From: Caulobacter sp. NIBR1757 | GTDB taxonomy: Bacteria > Pseudomonadota > Alphaproteobacteria > Caulobacterales > Caulobacteraceae | Assembly: GCF_027912495.1 (NCBI RefSeq) | Contig: NZ_CP115463.1 | Span: 558,001-622,000 of the forward strand | DNA: 64,000 nucleotides | Direction: 5' to 3' | Shown here: one piece after another, positions 50,494 through 59,456 of the stretch | Layout of the letters: the number at the start of each line of letters is the position of its first letter | How positions within the stretch are numbered: the stretch's first letter is position 1 | Program-made: the position numbers and the translations under genes | Notes under the pieces: generated by a model | Databases searched by the model: none | Told to the model about the DNA's origin: nothing | What the model saw: the letters and a program-made list of their open reading frames with translations, nothing else

Positions 50494-53099
50494 TGTCACG
50501 ACTCTGGCTGTTCCTGATCATGGCCGCCCTGCCGATGGCGATTGTCGTCGTGGTCGCCCTGCCGAGCCCTTCCGGCGCCAACAGTTCGGCCTTCGAACCC
50601 GTCGGCTACACCCGGGTCGTGAGGGACGTCTTCGCGGCGGAGAGCTTTCTTGTCCGTGGCGAGGGCGACGAGCAGGTCGTCCGGCTGCAGAACAACTTCG
50701 ACCGCGCCGCCCCTAAGGCCGTCGTAGACTTCTACCGGCAGTCCTCACTGCGCCGGGATATCGCGCTCAACGACGCCAAGCTTTGGCGGTTCGACGGCAA
50801 GCTGATCGGCTTTGCCGCCGGCGCCCAGGCCGTGCCTTCCCCCTTCGCCGCCGACGGCTGGCGAGGGCGCCTCGACGCCCGGGACACCAGCCGCGGCGCC
50901 GTGTTGTGGGAAGGCGCGGTCGCCAGGGCAAGGCTGTCGCCGGGTTCCCTGATCGTCGAAACGGAGGCGCAACCGGTTCGCCTCGAGATTTTTGGCCGGC
51001 CCGAAGATGCGCTGGCGGCCCTGCCGGCGGGCGCGATCATTGACCTGTCCAATCCGCAGGGAACCCTGCTGGCTCGCATACGGCAGATCGGCGGCAACTC
51101 CATCATCGAGGCCAAGATCGACGGCGTCGTCTACGCCGACGCGGCCACGGAAGCCCTGTCGGCAGGCAAGGGGCGGCAGCTGTTTCCCGCTTCGATGGTG
51201 CGGATCAAGGACCCGGCCACTCGGCGCGAGGCCGTGTTCTCAGTGGGCAGCGAAATGAGGGCGTTCAGCGCGCCGCAACCTCTGGGCGGGCGGCGCACCG
51301 ACCCACAGTATCGGAGCCTCGTCAGGCCCGTCGAAACAGCCCTGGATTCGGTCGTCGCGGCCTGCGCCGCCGCGGCGGAGCGATGTGACGCGCTCCGGCG
51401 GCAGTCTTTCCGCATGACCCTCGACCTCGACCTCGACCGGTCGGTAAACGCCCTCCTTCAGAGGGATCGGGCCGGCAGCGCCTTCCCCGCGGCGGTCGTG
51501 ATCATGAACGCCAAGAGCGGCGACGTGCTGTCGATGGCCAGCTACGATCCCAGCGGCGCCGAGCCTCTGTGGTCCGGCCAACCGGATCCGACCCCGGTCA
51601 ACTATGCCTTCATGCCGCTATCCATCGGTTCGACGGCCAAGCCGCCCGTTTCGGCGGCGATCTTGTCGAAGAACCCGGCCCTTAGGACGCTGCAGATTCA
51701 CGGGTCGGCCCGGTATCTGCCGTGCGACGGCGAGCCCAAGAACTACGTGACGGCCCTGCTCGGCGTGGCGCTGGGAACCGAAGAGAACTGCGACCCCTGG
51801 ATCAGCACCCAGGTGGGGGCGGGCGACTGGCTCAATTTCCGCGATTTTCTGCGGATATCATCGAACGAGTATGCGGCCAGCCTCTCGGTTCTCGCGCTCA
51901 GCCCGAACCTCGACCGGCGAGGGAATGCCGTCGGAACGCCGCTCTGGCGGCTGGGCGAGGGTCCGGCCCGGAACGATTTGCCTATTCTTCAGCAGGGGGC
52001 GCTGCACCTGGGTCCCTCCGGCCCGGCCTACGGCCGACTGCTGAACTTTCCGGACTGGCGATACAGCTTCGACGCCATGTTCGGAGCCGGCAGCACCGTG
52101 CCGGTCGGGCCCGGGCTGGCTGACTATTCGATCTGGCGGAATCTGGCCCTCGACGAAATTGATCCCCAGGCGCGGTGGCGGGAGAGCCTGGCGGCGTCGT
52201 CGCCGGCTCGTCTGGCGTTCGCCTATGACGACTCTCTCGATGTCACGAACGAATATGTCCCGATCATCCTGGGCGGCCAGAATTCGCCCTGGTCGACCGT
52301 CAAACTGGCCGAGGCCTATGCGCGTCTGGTGACCGGCTCGGCGATCCGGGCGCGGCTGGTCACCGGAGCGGCCGACAATCTGCCCATGCCCGGCTATGCG
52401 ACCAGCCTGCGAGCCCAGGTCTGCGACGGACTTTCCGCGGTGATGGCCGGCGGAACCGGGGCCAGCGGCGCAGGCCCCGCAGGTGTCGTCCGGGAGTGGC
52501 GAGGTCAACCCGGCCTTCCCATCGCTCTGTTCGGCAAGACCGGCACGCCCCGCGTCGATCAGGTTTCCCCCCTGGCGCGGCGGCAGGTGGAAGCCGAAAC
52601 CCGGCTGCTGAACAGCGGCTACATCGTCATGAGCGGGGGCCTGCTCGGTGTGAAGGAACACAGCGGCCTGCAGCCCGCCATCCTGCCCATGACGGCCAGG
52701 CAGGCGGCGGACGCCGCTTGGCGGCTGTCCCACGACCCCGTCGCCAAGCGGCTCCTCGCCGGCGCGTCTGCCAGCAGCGCGGCAAACCGGATTCTCAAGT
52801 TCAATACCGGTGAGGATGCTGAACGTCACCGGAACTACGAGATGACCAACGGCATACCCACGCGTGTGAAGTTGCCGGATCCGACCCAGCACAACGACGC
52901 CCATGTGCTGGCCTTCGTTGTCGCGATCTATCCTGAAGGATCCGATGGATCCTGCACGAAAAGCCAACCCGTGGCCGCCTACGCCGTCGCCATCAACATC
53001 CAGGATCCGGAGGGTGACGCCATTAGACTGGGCGGTCGAATCCTGCGGCAACTGGAAGGCAACATCCGGATCAGCCGTCGACAGGTGGCGACGCGATGA
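50493..53099 (+). CDS. Penicillin-binding transpeptidase (class B-like)
   Basis: An 868-residue protein with one N-terminal membrane anchor (LWLFLIMAALPMAIVVVVAL) and a unique beta-rich region to about 330. The transpeptidase domain has AVVIMNAKSGDVLSMASYDP, active-site Ser380 in STAK (380-383), SSN at 456-458 and KTG at 682-684, plus SPWSTVKLAEAYARLVTG, a hallmark of class B PBPs. All three catalytic motifs are intact, so it should crosslink peptidoglycan and bind beta-lactams. ATG 50493 is 5 bases after GGAGG; ATG 50490 is equally in frame. It is paired with the upstream SEDS protein. Confidence 0.85.
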   Translation: MSRLWLFLIMAALPMAIVVVVALPSPSGANSSAFEPVGYTRVVRDVFAAESFLVRGEGDEQVVRLQNNFDRAAPKAVVDFYRQSSLRRDIALNDAKLWRFDGKLIGFAAGAQAVPSPFAADGWRGRLDARDTSRGAVLWEGAVARARLSPGSLIVETEAQPVRLEIFGRPEDALAALPAGAIIDLSNPQGTLLARIRQIGGNSIIEAKIDGVVYADAATEALSAGKGRQLFPASMVRIKDPATRREAVFSVGSEMRAFSAPQPLGGRRTDPQYRSLVRPVETALDSVVAACAAAAERCDALRRQSFRMTLDLDLDRSVNALLQRDRAGSAFPAAVVIMNAKSGDVLSMASYDPSGAEPLWSGQPDPTPVNYAFMPLSIGSTAKPPVSAAILSKNPALRTLQIHGSARYLPCDGEPKNYVTALLGVALGTEENCDPWISTQVGAGDWLNFRDFLRISSNEYAASLSVLALSPNLDRRGNAVGTPLWRLGEGPARNDLPILQQGALHLGPSGPAYGRLLNFPDWRYSFDAMFGAGSTVPVGPGLADYSIWRNLALDEIDPQARWRESLAASSPARLAFAYDDSLDVTNEYVPIILGGQNSPWSTVKLAEAYARLVTGSAIRARLVTGAADNLPMPGYATSLRAQVCDGLSAVMAGGTGASGAGPAGVVREWRGQPGLPIALFGKTGTPRVDQVSPLARRQVEAETRLLNSGYIVMSGGLLGVKEHSGLQPAILPMTARQAADAAWRLSHDPVAKRLLAGASASSAANRILKFNTGEDAERHRNYEMTNGIPTRVKLPDPTQHNDAHVLAFVVAIYPEGSDGSCTKSQPVAAYAVAINIQDPEGDAIRLGGRILRQLEGNIRISRRQVATR

Positions 53100-53470
53100 A
53101 CATGCTCCGGCCGCTACATCTACTGCGACGGCTGGCCGGGTCCGGCCCGATCCTCTTCATCGCGCTGGCCGGAGCCCTGGTCGCGGCATCAGCCGGCTTG
53201 CAGTTGGCTCCGGCCGAGCCGCCGGCTGCTCCTTCCGGAGAGACGGTTTCCGTCGATCCCGCGGACATCAAAGCGCTGGCGGGCGGCGGCGCGCCCACCT
53301 GGGAACAGCTGAAAAAGTATTACGGGCTCAGTGACGCCCAGCTCGAACGGTCCATCCGCGCTTCGCTTGGAGCAACCGATCAGACGGGTGGAACAAAGCT
53401 CGACCTCGGACAGTATCGCAGTCAGCCCATTCCCATTGATCGGCCCGTATTGATATCCCCAAATCGTTAA
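53096..53470 (+). CDS. Small membrane-anchored protein ending the plus operon
   Basis: A 124-residue protein starting four bases inside the PBP stop. It has one transmembrane helix at about 17-38 (GPILFIALAGALVAASAGLQ) and a proline-rich external part with a short helix (PTWEQLKKYYGLSDAQLERS). No family recognised. It may bind or regulate the SEDS-PBP pair, by analogy with small division proteins (inference). No intrinsic terminator is evident after it. Confidence 0.7.
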   Translation: MNMLRPLHLLRRLAGSGPILFIALAGALVAASAGLQLAPAEPPAAPSGETVSVDPADIKALAGGGAPTWEQLKKYYGLSDAQLERSIRASLGATDQTGGTKLDLGQYRSQPIPIDRPVLISPNR

Positions 53471-53725
53471 AAATCGGCCGAGGTTGCTCAGCTATCAATA
53501 CTATGACGCCGCCGAATAGTTTTCTGCGCAATACTCATTGGTCCCACCGGCCGCCTGGAGATCGCGGTAGCGTTGCCCGTGCTCTCGAAGGGCTGTCGGT
53601 TCGTCCGCTTCTTCTTCGAGCCGGGTATCGTCGGGATGCCCCTCATCGCTCGCTGGGGCTATCGCTGGGGTGCAATTGCATGCACGCCAAAATATCCAAC
53701 TAATTCAGTGCTTGACGATGATGAT

Positions 53726-53815
<90 letters not shown>

Positions 53816-53964
53816 ATATCGGTGTTGAAGGCCCGCTTAAGGCCCCCAGAGCGAAGGCGCGGAACCTAGCGATGTGGTTTGAGAAGCGCAAGGGGGGTTC
53901 GGAAAGGCGATGGTTGCGGCATGATGGGGCGTGAAATCTCCGGTGTTTGAAGGAAGAGGCGAGC

Positions 53965-54972
53965 ATGCGGTCTGTCCTGTTTGTCGGCCTGATCGGCCTG
54001 GTTCTGGGGCTGGCCGCCCCGGCCCTGGCCGCGCCCTGCGACGAGGCGGCGGCCTATTCCGATCAGCGGGCCGGGGTGTCGGTGCTGGTGCTCAAGGACG
54101 GGCAGGTGGTGTGCGAGCGGTATACCGCCGGCGGGGAACCCACGCAGGGCTGGGAGCTGTGGTCGGGGACCAAGAGCTTCAGCGGGCTGATCGCGGCTGC
54201 GGCGGTGCAGGACGGGCTGCTCAGTCTCGACGAGAAAGTCTCCGACACCGTTCCTGAATGGCGGGACGATCCGCGCAAGGCGGGGGCGACGATCCGCCAG
54301 CTGCTCAACCTGACCAGCGGGCTCTCCACCACCATCGGCAAGCCGCCGGTCTACGACGGGGCTATCGCCACGCCCTTTTCCGCCGCGCCGGGGACCAGGT
54401 TCCAGTACGGGGCCGAGCCGTTCCAGGTGTTCGGGGCGGTGATGAACCGCAAGCTGGCGGCGGCGAAGACCGGCGACGCCGACGTGCTGGCCTATCTGCA
54501 CCGGCGAGTCCTGGGACCCATCGGGGCCGAGCCCTCCGGCTGGCGGCGGACGGCGGCGGGAGAGCCGCTGATGCCGCAGGGCGCCAGCTTCACGGCCCGG
54601 GAATGGGCCAAGGTCGGCGAGTTTGTCCGGGCCGGCGGAACGCTTCGCGGCAAGCCGCTGGTCGATCCGGCCGCCTTCATGGCGCAGTTCGTGGGCTCGA
54701 AGGTCAATCCGGCCTATGGGGTCAGTTGGTGGCTGCCCGGGGTCGGCGGCTACGGGCCGCGCGGCGCGACCAGCGACTTCGCCACCCATGCGGCCGAATT
54801 GCCGGGGGACCTGGTCATCGCCGCCGGGGCCGGATACCAGCGGCTCTACGTCATTCCCTCCTGCGGCCTGACCATCGTGCGCCAGGCGCCCATCCCGGAG
54901 GCGACGCGGGACGAGACCCCGGCCTGGAGCGATTTCGCCTTCCTCACCCCCATCCTGAAAGGCTGGTGCTAG
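53965..54972 (+). CDS. Exported serine hydrolase, class C beta-lactamase fold
   Basis: A 335-residue protein from ATG 53965 with a signal peptide (VLFVGLIGLVLGLAAPALA). It has the SxxK nucleophile motif in LWSGTKSFSG, the LLNLTSGLS segment that follows it in this family, and a degenerate Tyr motif (QYGAEPF). The substrate is unknown: an esterase, a D-amino-acid peptidase or a beta-lactamase-like hydrolase are all possible. Convergent with, and overlapping by four bases, the crotonase gene. Confidence 0.88.
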   Translation: MRSVLFVGLIGLVLGLAAPALAAPCDEAAAYSDQRAGVSVLVLKDGQVVCERYTAGGEPTQGWELWSGTKSFSGLIAAAAVQDGLLSLDEKVSDTVPEWRDDPRKAGATIRQLLNLTSGLSTTIGKPPVYDGAIATPFSAAPGTRFQYGAEPFQVFGAVMNRKLAAAKTGDADVLAYLHRRVLGPIGAEPSGWRRTAAGEPLMPQGASFTAREWAKVGEFVRAGGTLRGKPLVDPAAFMAQFVGSKVNPAYGVSWWLPGVGGYGPRGATSDFATHAAELPGDLVIAAGAGYQRLYVIPSCGLTIVRQAPIPEATRDETPAWSDFAFLTPILKGWC

Positions 54973-55736
54973 GCGAAGGTCCCGCCGCGCCCCTGGCCGC
55001 CGCTGAAGCGGGCGGCGCCGGCGGCGGCCTCGCCCGAGCGCAGGGTCTCCATGCCGACCTCGATTTCGAAGGCGGTGGCGGCCTCCCAGTCCAGGCCCCA
55101 CTGTTCGAGGGCCGAGCGGCGGTCGTTGCGCAGGCAGAGCTGCGGGAAGCCGGCGATCTGGCGGGCCAGGTCTTTCGCCGCGTCCAGCGCCCCGCCGTCG
55201 GGCGCGAGGCGGTTGGCCAGGCCCATCGACAGGGCCTCCTCGGCGGCGACCGGCCGGCCGGTGAGGATCAGGTCCATGGCCCGCGACTGGCCGATCAGCC
55301 GGGGCAGGCGGACGGTGCCGAGATCGATCAGCGGCACCCCGAAGCGGCGGCAGAAGACGCCGAAGATGGCGCCGGTCGCTGCGACCCGCAGGTCGCACCA
55401 CAGGGCCAGCTCCAGCCCACCGGCCACCGCATAGCCCTCGACGGCGGCGATCACCGGCTTGGAGAGGCCCAGGCGGGTCGGGCCCATGGGGCCGAGGTCG
55501 CCTTCGCGGTGGACCGGGTTGCCAGCGCCGGCCGCGACGCCCTTGAGGTCAGCCCCGGCGCAGAAATTGCCGTTTGCGCCGGTCAGGATGGCGACGCTCA
55601 GGGCCTCGTCGGCGTCGAAGCGCTTGAAGGCGTCGTACAGGGCCTGGGCCGTGACGCCATCGACGGCGTTGCGGGCCTGTGGCCGGTCGAGGGTGACGAC
55701 GCAGAGGTCGCCGTCGGTCTCGTAGTGAACCATCAT
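54969..55736 (-). CDS. Enoyl-CoA hydratase/isomerase family protein
   Basis: A 255-residue crotonase-fold protein. The oxyanion-hole segments are NGNFCAGADLKGVA and AVEGYAVAGGLELALWCDLR, followed by FGVPLIDLGTVRLPRLIG. Glu in GGLELAL replaces a typical catalytic spacing seen in true hydratases, so the exact reaction is uncertain. Located just upstream on the minus strand is a dicarboxylate symporter gene. Confidence 0.92.
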   Translation of the reverse strand: MMVHYETDGDLCVVTLDRPQARNAVDGVTAQALYDAFKRFDADEALSVAILTGANGNFCAGADLKGVAAGAGNPVHREGDLGPMGPTRLGLSKPVIAAVEGYAVAGGLELALWCDLRVAATGAIFGVFCRRFGVPLIDLGTVRLPRLIGQSRAMDLILTGRPVAAEEALSMGLANRLAPDGGALDAAKDLARQIAGFPQLCLRNDRRSALEQWGLDWEAATAFEIEVGMETLRSGEAAAGAARFSGGQGRGGTFA

Positions 55737-55743
55737 CGCCGGG

Positions 55744-57012
55744 CTATCCCGCCAACGGGTCCGGTGTCTCCACCGGATCCTTCTGACCCCGCTTGCCCTC
55801 CCACCGGGCGACGACGGCCGAGGCCACCGAGTTGCCGACGACGTTGGTGGCCGAGCGGCCCATGTCGAGCAGGTGATCGACGGCCAGCACCAGGGCGATC
55901 CAGGCCTCGTCCATGCCGAAGTAGGTGAGGGTGGCCATGATGACCACCAGGCTGGCGCGCGGCACGCCGGCCATGCCCTTGGAGGTGACCATGAGCAGGA
56001 GCAGCATGCTGATCTGCTGGGCGACGGTCAGCTCGATGCCGTGGGCCTTGGCGATGAACAGCACCGCGAAGGTGCAGTACATCATCGAGCCGTCGAGGTT
56101 GAAGCTGTAGCCCAGCGGCAGCACGAAGCTGACTACCCGGCGCGGCAGGCCGAACTTTTCCAGGGCTTCCAGGGTGCGCGGATAGGCGGCCTCTGAACTG
56201 GCCGTTGAGAAGGCCAGCAGGGTCGGCGGGGTGATGACGCGGAACAGGCCCACGGCCCGGCCGCCGAGCACCACCATGGCGGCGAGGAACAGCAGGGTCC
56301 AGAGCACGCCCAGCGACAGGTAGAAGCCGCCGATGAACTGCGCATAGGTGCCGATGATGTCGAGGCCTTCCTTGGCGATGGCGGCGGCCAGGGCGGCGAA
56401 GATGGCGATCGGGGCCAGGGTCATCACATAGCCGGTGACCTTGAGCATGATGTTCATGCCCTGCTCGACCAGGGCCATGACGGCCGGGGCGCGGTCGTCC
56501 AGGGCCGAGACGGCGGTGCCGACGAAGACCGCGAAGACGACGATCTGCAGGATCTGGTTGGTGGCCAGGGCGTCGAAGATCGAGGTCGGGATCAGGTGGG
56601 TGATGAAGTCCTTCAGGGTGAAGGTCGAGGCGTCGACGGCGGCCTTGGTGGTCACCTCGCTGGTCATGTTGAGGCCGGCGCCGAGGTCCCAGAAATGGCT
56701 GAGCAGGTGGAACATGCCGAGGCCCACGCTGAGCGAGACCAGGGAGGCGAAGATGAACCAGGCGATGGCCTTGAAGCCGACCCCGCGAATGGCGGCGGCG
56801 TCCTCCATATGGGCGATGCCGACCACCAGGGTGGTGAAGACCAGGGGCGCGATGATCATCTTGATCAGCCGCAGGAACAGGGTGGTGATCAGGTTGAAGA
56901 TGTCGACCGCGGTGGTCAGCTGTTCGCCGGCCAGCAGCTGGTTGCAGGCCAGCCCCGCCAGGATGCCCAGCACCATGGAGGCGACGATGAAGATGGTGAA
57001 ACGGCGATTCAT
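55744..57012 (-). CDS. Dicarboxylate/amino-acid:cation symporter (DAACS family)
   Basis: About 422 residues. The N-terminus is FTIFIVASMVLGILAG and the first re-entrant region has LRLIKMIIAPLVFTTLVVGI, strongly conserved in GltP/DctA proteins. The serine-rich hairpin is represented by LAFSTASSEAAYPRTLEAL, and the substrate-site motif by YSFNLDGSMMYCTFAVLF. ATG 57012 gives the usual family length; an in-frame ATG at 57042 is possible. It takes up C4-dicarboxylates or acidic amino acids with Na+ or H+. Confidence 0.94.
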   Translation of the reverse strand: MNRRFTIFIVASMVLGILAGLACNQLLAGEQLTTAVDIFNLITTLFLRLIKMIIAPLVFTTLVVGIAHMEDAAAIRGVGFKAIAWFIFASLVSLSVGLGMFHLLSHFWDLGAGLNMTSEVTTKAAVDASTFTLKDFITHLIPTSIFDALATNQILQIVVFAVFVGTAVSALDDRAPAVMALVEQGMNIMLKVTGYVMTLAPIAIFAALAAAIAKEGLDIIGTYAQFIGGFYLSLGVLWTLLFLAAMVVLGGRAVGLFRVITPPTLLAFSTASSEAAYPRTLEALEKFGLPRRVVSFVLPLGYSFNLDGSMMYCTFAVLFIAKAHGIELTVAQQISMLLLLMVTSKGMAGVPRASLVVIMATLTYFGMDEAWIALVLAVDHLLDMGRSATNVVGNSVASAVVARWEGKRGQKDPVETPDPLAG

Positions 57013-57107
57013 GCGGCCCCCGGGGACGAAGATTTGCGCCATGTTTGGCGGGGAAGCGGGGCGGCGTCCACCTTTGCATGGCCACCGAGGTTTGGCAGGG
57101 TAGGCGG

Positions 57108-57464
57108 ATGAGCGATTTCGCGGCCATCACCGAAGAATTGACCCGGCGCCTGAAGCGGGCGGCGCCGGGGTTGCGGGTTATCCGCGAGGGGCCGGAGGGC
57201 ATCGAATTGATGTCCGACTGGGTCCATCCGCGAAAGCCCGGCGAGGCTGTCTGGTTCGGCGGGGTGCGGCTGGGCAAGGCCTATGTCAGCTATCACCTGA
57301 TGCCGGTCTATTCGCACCCGGCGCTGGCGGCGAAGATCAGCCCGGCCCTGAAAAAGCGGATGCAGGGCAAGAGCTGCTTCAATTTCAAGGCCGCCGACCA
57401 GGCCCTGTTCGACGAGCTGGAGGCGCTGACCCGGGAGGGGGCGGCGCTGTACGCGAAAACCTGA
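57108..57464 (+). CDS. Conserved protein of unknown function
   Basis: About 118 residues from ATG 57108. It contains DWVHPRKPGEAVWFGGVRLG, KAYVSYHLMPVYSHPAL and LKKRMQGKSCFNFK, a pattern I associate with a widespread small family similar to DUF1801/YdhG-like proteins. No catalytic residues are evident. Divergent from the symporter gene, with 95 bases between starts. Confidence 0.72.
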   Translation: MSDFAAITEELTRRLKRAAPGLRVIREGPEGIELMSDWVHPRKPGEAVWFGGVRLGKAYVSYHLMPVYSHPALAAKISPALKKRMQGKSCFNFKAADQALFDELEALTREGAALYAKT

Positions 57465-57774
57465 CTATCGAAGCGGCGAGCCATTATACTGCGGCGCGCC
57501 CGACCTACAAAAAAGCCCGACGCTTTTCAGGACGGACGAGGAACAGGCCAGACCCCTTGTGCCGTAGGCTTTCGCGGAGGCCCGGGCCGTGAGGATGTAG
57601 CCCGGGGCGTAGGTCGGTCCGTGGTCGAAGCGCAGCGTTTGTGGGTCGGTCAGGCCGACGGGGCGACCTACGGCGCCGGACACGCCTCGGCCGAGGGCCC
57701 GTGGAGGCCGGAAAAGTCGATGAATATGTCTAGACATATTGCCAAAAGCCCCGGCGGGCGGGCGTTTCCGGGCC
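57465..57774. other. Intergenic region holding a palindrome; doubtful small ORF
   Basis: About 310 bases between a plus-strand gene and the 3' end of the CoA-transferase gene. A minus-strand frame at 57465-57737 (90 codons, starting inside the palindrome) has no ribosome site and an odd composition, so I do not call it as a gene. Nothing else stands out apart from the palindrome at 57723-57740. Confidence 0.45.
57723..57740. repeat. 18-bp perfect palindrome AATATGTCTAGACATATT (copy 2)
   Basis: The sequence is fully self-complementary over 18 bases and includes the 14-bp palindrome found at 2344-2357. The shared block between the two places is 20 bases. It lies 34 bases beyond the stop codon of the CoA-transferase gene. 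Confidence 0.7.
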
Positions 57775-59088
57775 CTAGATCAGGCCCGCTGCACGCGCCT
57801 CGGCGCTGAGGCCGTCGCGGAATTTCGGGTCGGCGAGGGCGATCATGGCGCGGGCCCGGTCCTGGATGCTGAGGCCCTTGAGGTCGCGGCGGCCGTGTTC
57901 GGTGATCACCCACTGGACGTCGTTGCGCGGGGTGGTGACCGGGCCGTCGAGGCGGCTGACGATGCGGGAGACCGCGCCGTCCTTCGCCGTCGAGTGGCAG
58001 GCGATGATCGACTTGCCGCCCCGGCTGCCATAGGCGCCGCGCACGAAGTCCAGCTGGCCGCCGGCGGCGCTGTACTGGCGGCCGGCCATGTGTTCGCTGT
58101 TGCAGGCGCCCGACAGGTCGATCTGCAGGGTGGCGTTGACCGAGACGACGCGGTCGTTGCGGGCGATGACGGCCGGGTCGTTGACATAGTCGACCGGGCG
58201 GCTCTCGACGGCGGCGTTGTCGTCGATGAAATCGTAGAGGGGCTTGTCGCCGAGCGCGAAGGTGAAGATGGCGCGGCCGGTGTTGGTGGCCTTGCGGGCG
58301 TTGGTGACGGCGCCGCACTGCATCAGCTTCATCAGGCCGGGGGCGAAGAGTTCGGTGTGGATGCCGAGGTCGCGGTGGCCACTGAGGGCGCCGCAGACGG
58401 CTTCGGGCAGGGCGCCGATGCCCATCTGCAGGCAGGCGCCGTCCTCGACCAGTTCGGCGACCAGGCGGGCGATGACGGCGTCCTGCGGGGCGGCGTCGCG
58501 CGTCGGGTTCTCGAACAGCGGGGTGTCCTGTTCGACGATCGCGTCGACCTCGCTGACATGGATCATGCCGCCGCGCACCCTGGGCGTATGGCGGTTGACC
58601 TCGACGACGACGCGGCGGGCCGATTTCACCAGCGAGCGGCCGTAGTCGTTGCTGGGGCCGAGGCTGAAGAAGCCGTGGGCGTCCATCGGCGAGACGCAGG
58701 TCATGAAGGTGTCGATGGGGGCCGGTTCGCACATCAGGCGGGGGGCCTGGCTGAAGGCGCCGGGGACGAACCAGACGGTCTGGCGGCCGTCCTTCTCGCC
58801 CTGGGCCAGCAGCGCCCGCTCGACGGGACCGAGGAAGAAACAGTGGGGCCGGATGCGGTCGAGCAGGTCGTAGCGCAGGACGGTGGCGGCGGCGTGCGGC
58901 GTGGAGTGGAAATAGTAGAGGCGGACCTCGTCCACGTCCTCAGCTTCGGCCCGGGCGGCCAGGGCGGTGAGCAGGCCGGGCGGCTCGGCCAGGGCCATGC
59001 CCATGGCCACGCGGCTGCCGGAGGCGATCTCGGCGACGGCCTCGGCGGCGGTGGTCCGCTTCGAGGCGTAGAGGTCTTGAGGGGTCAT
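57775..59088 (-). CDS. Acetyl-CoA hydrolase/transferase family protein
   Basis: A 437-residue CoA-transferase of the Cat1/4-hydroxybutyrate CoA-transferase type. It starts at ATG 59088; longer in-frame extension upstream would run through the neighbouring gene. Motifs: GSRVAMGMALAEPPGLLTAL, SPMDAHGFFSLGPSND, LQMGIGALPEAVCGAL and GQLDFVRGAYGSRGGKSII. The active-site Glu is probably in the SEVDAIVEQ or NSEHM region but I cannot fix it by eye. It exchanges CoA between acids; the donor is unknown. Confidence 0.92.
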   Translation of the reverse strand: MTPQDLYASKRTTAAEAVAEIASGSRVAMGMALAEPPGLLTALAARAEAEDVDEVRLYYFHSTPHAAATVLRYDLLDRIRPHCFFLGPVERALLAQGEKDGRQTVWFVPGAFSQAPRLMCEPAPIDTFMTCVSPMDAHGFFSLGPSNDYGRSLVKSARRVVVEVNRHTPRVRGGMIHVSEVDAIVEQDTPLFENPTRDAAPQDAVIARLVAELVEDGACLQMGIGALPEAVCGALSGHRDLGIHTELFAPGLMKLMQCGAVTNARKATNTGRAIFTFALGDKPLYDFIDDNAAVESRPVDYVNDPAVIARNDRVVSVNATLQIDLSGACNSEHMAGRQYSAAGGQLDFVRGAYGSRGGKSIIACHSTAKDGAVSRIVSRLDGPVTTPRNDVQWVITEHGRRDLKGLSIQDRARAMIALADPKFRDGLSAEARAAGLI

Positions 59089-59456
59089 CGGGCGATCCTG
59101 CAGCCGTAGCCGTCTTCGTACACCGCTTCGCCGCGGAAGATGGCAAGAGAGGTGGTGACGCTGGCCGTCTTCGGCAGGCCCGAGCGGTCGATGCGGAGGG
59201 TGTAGAGGGTCACATAGCCGCCGAAGTCGGTGCGGCAGCTGGCTTCGCTGCGGCCGGTGAGGAAGAGGCAGCTGCACATCTGTTTGGCGACGTAGACGGC
59301 GCCGGTGCGGGGCCAGGGGGCGAGTTGGGTCCAGGCGAGGGCGAGGATGGCGAGGAGGGCGGCGGCGACCGCGATCCTTCTCCCGCTTGCCGGGAGAAGG
59401 TGGCCCCGCAAAGCGGGGTCGGATGAGGGCAGCGCCGGCTTTTCCAGATCGGTCAT
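59085..59456 (-). CDS. Small membrane-anchored protein; N-terminus encoded by a repeat
   Basis: About 123 residues from ATG 59456. The first about 25 residues (with PSSDPALRGHLLP) are encoded by the left arm of an extragenic inverted repeat. A membrane helix follows (IAVAAALLAILALAW), then VYVAKQMCSCLFLTGRSEAS and EAVYEDGYGCRIAR. These last motifs resemble the short domain that precedes the beta-lactamase domain in many alphaproteobacterial serine hydrolases, here standing alone. It overlaps the CoA-transferase start by four bases. The start codon is uncertain because of the repeat. Confidence 0.6.
   Translation of the reverse strand: MTDLEKPALPSSDPALRGHLLPASGRRIAVAAALLAILALAWTQLAPWPRTGAVYVAKQMCSCLFLTGRSEASCRTDFGGYVTLYTLRIDRSGLPKTASVTTSLAIFRGEAVYEDGYGCRIAR

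Noticed and set aside
57465..57737. Minus-strand frame of 90 codons in the gap before the CoA-transferase
   Set aside because: It begins inside a palindrome, has no ribosome site and no recognisable domain; left as doubtful.
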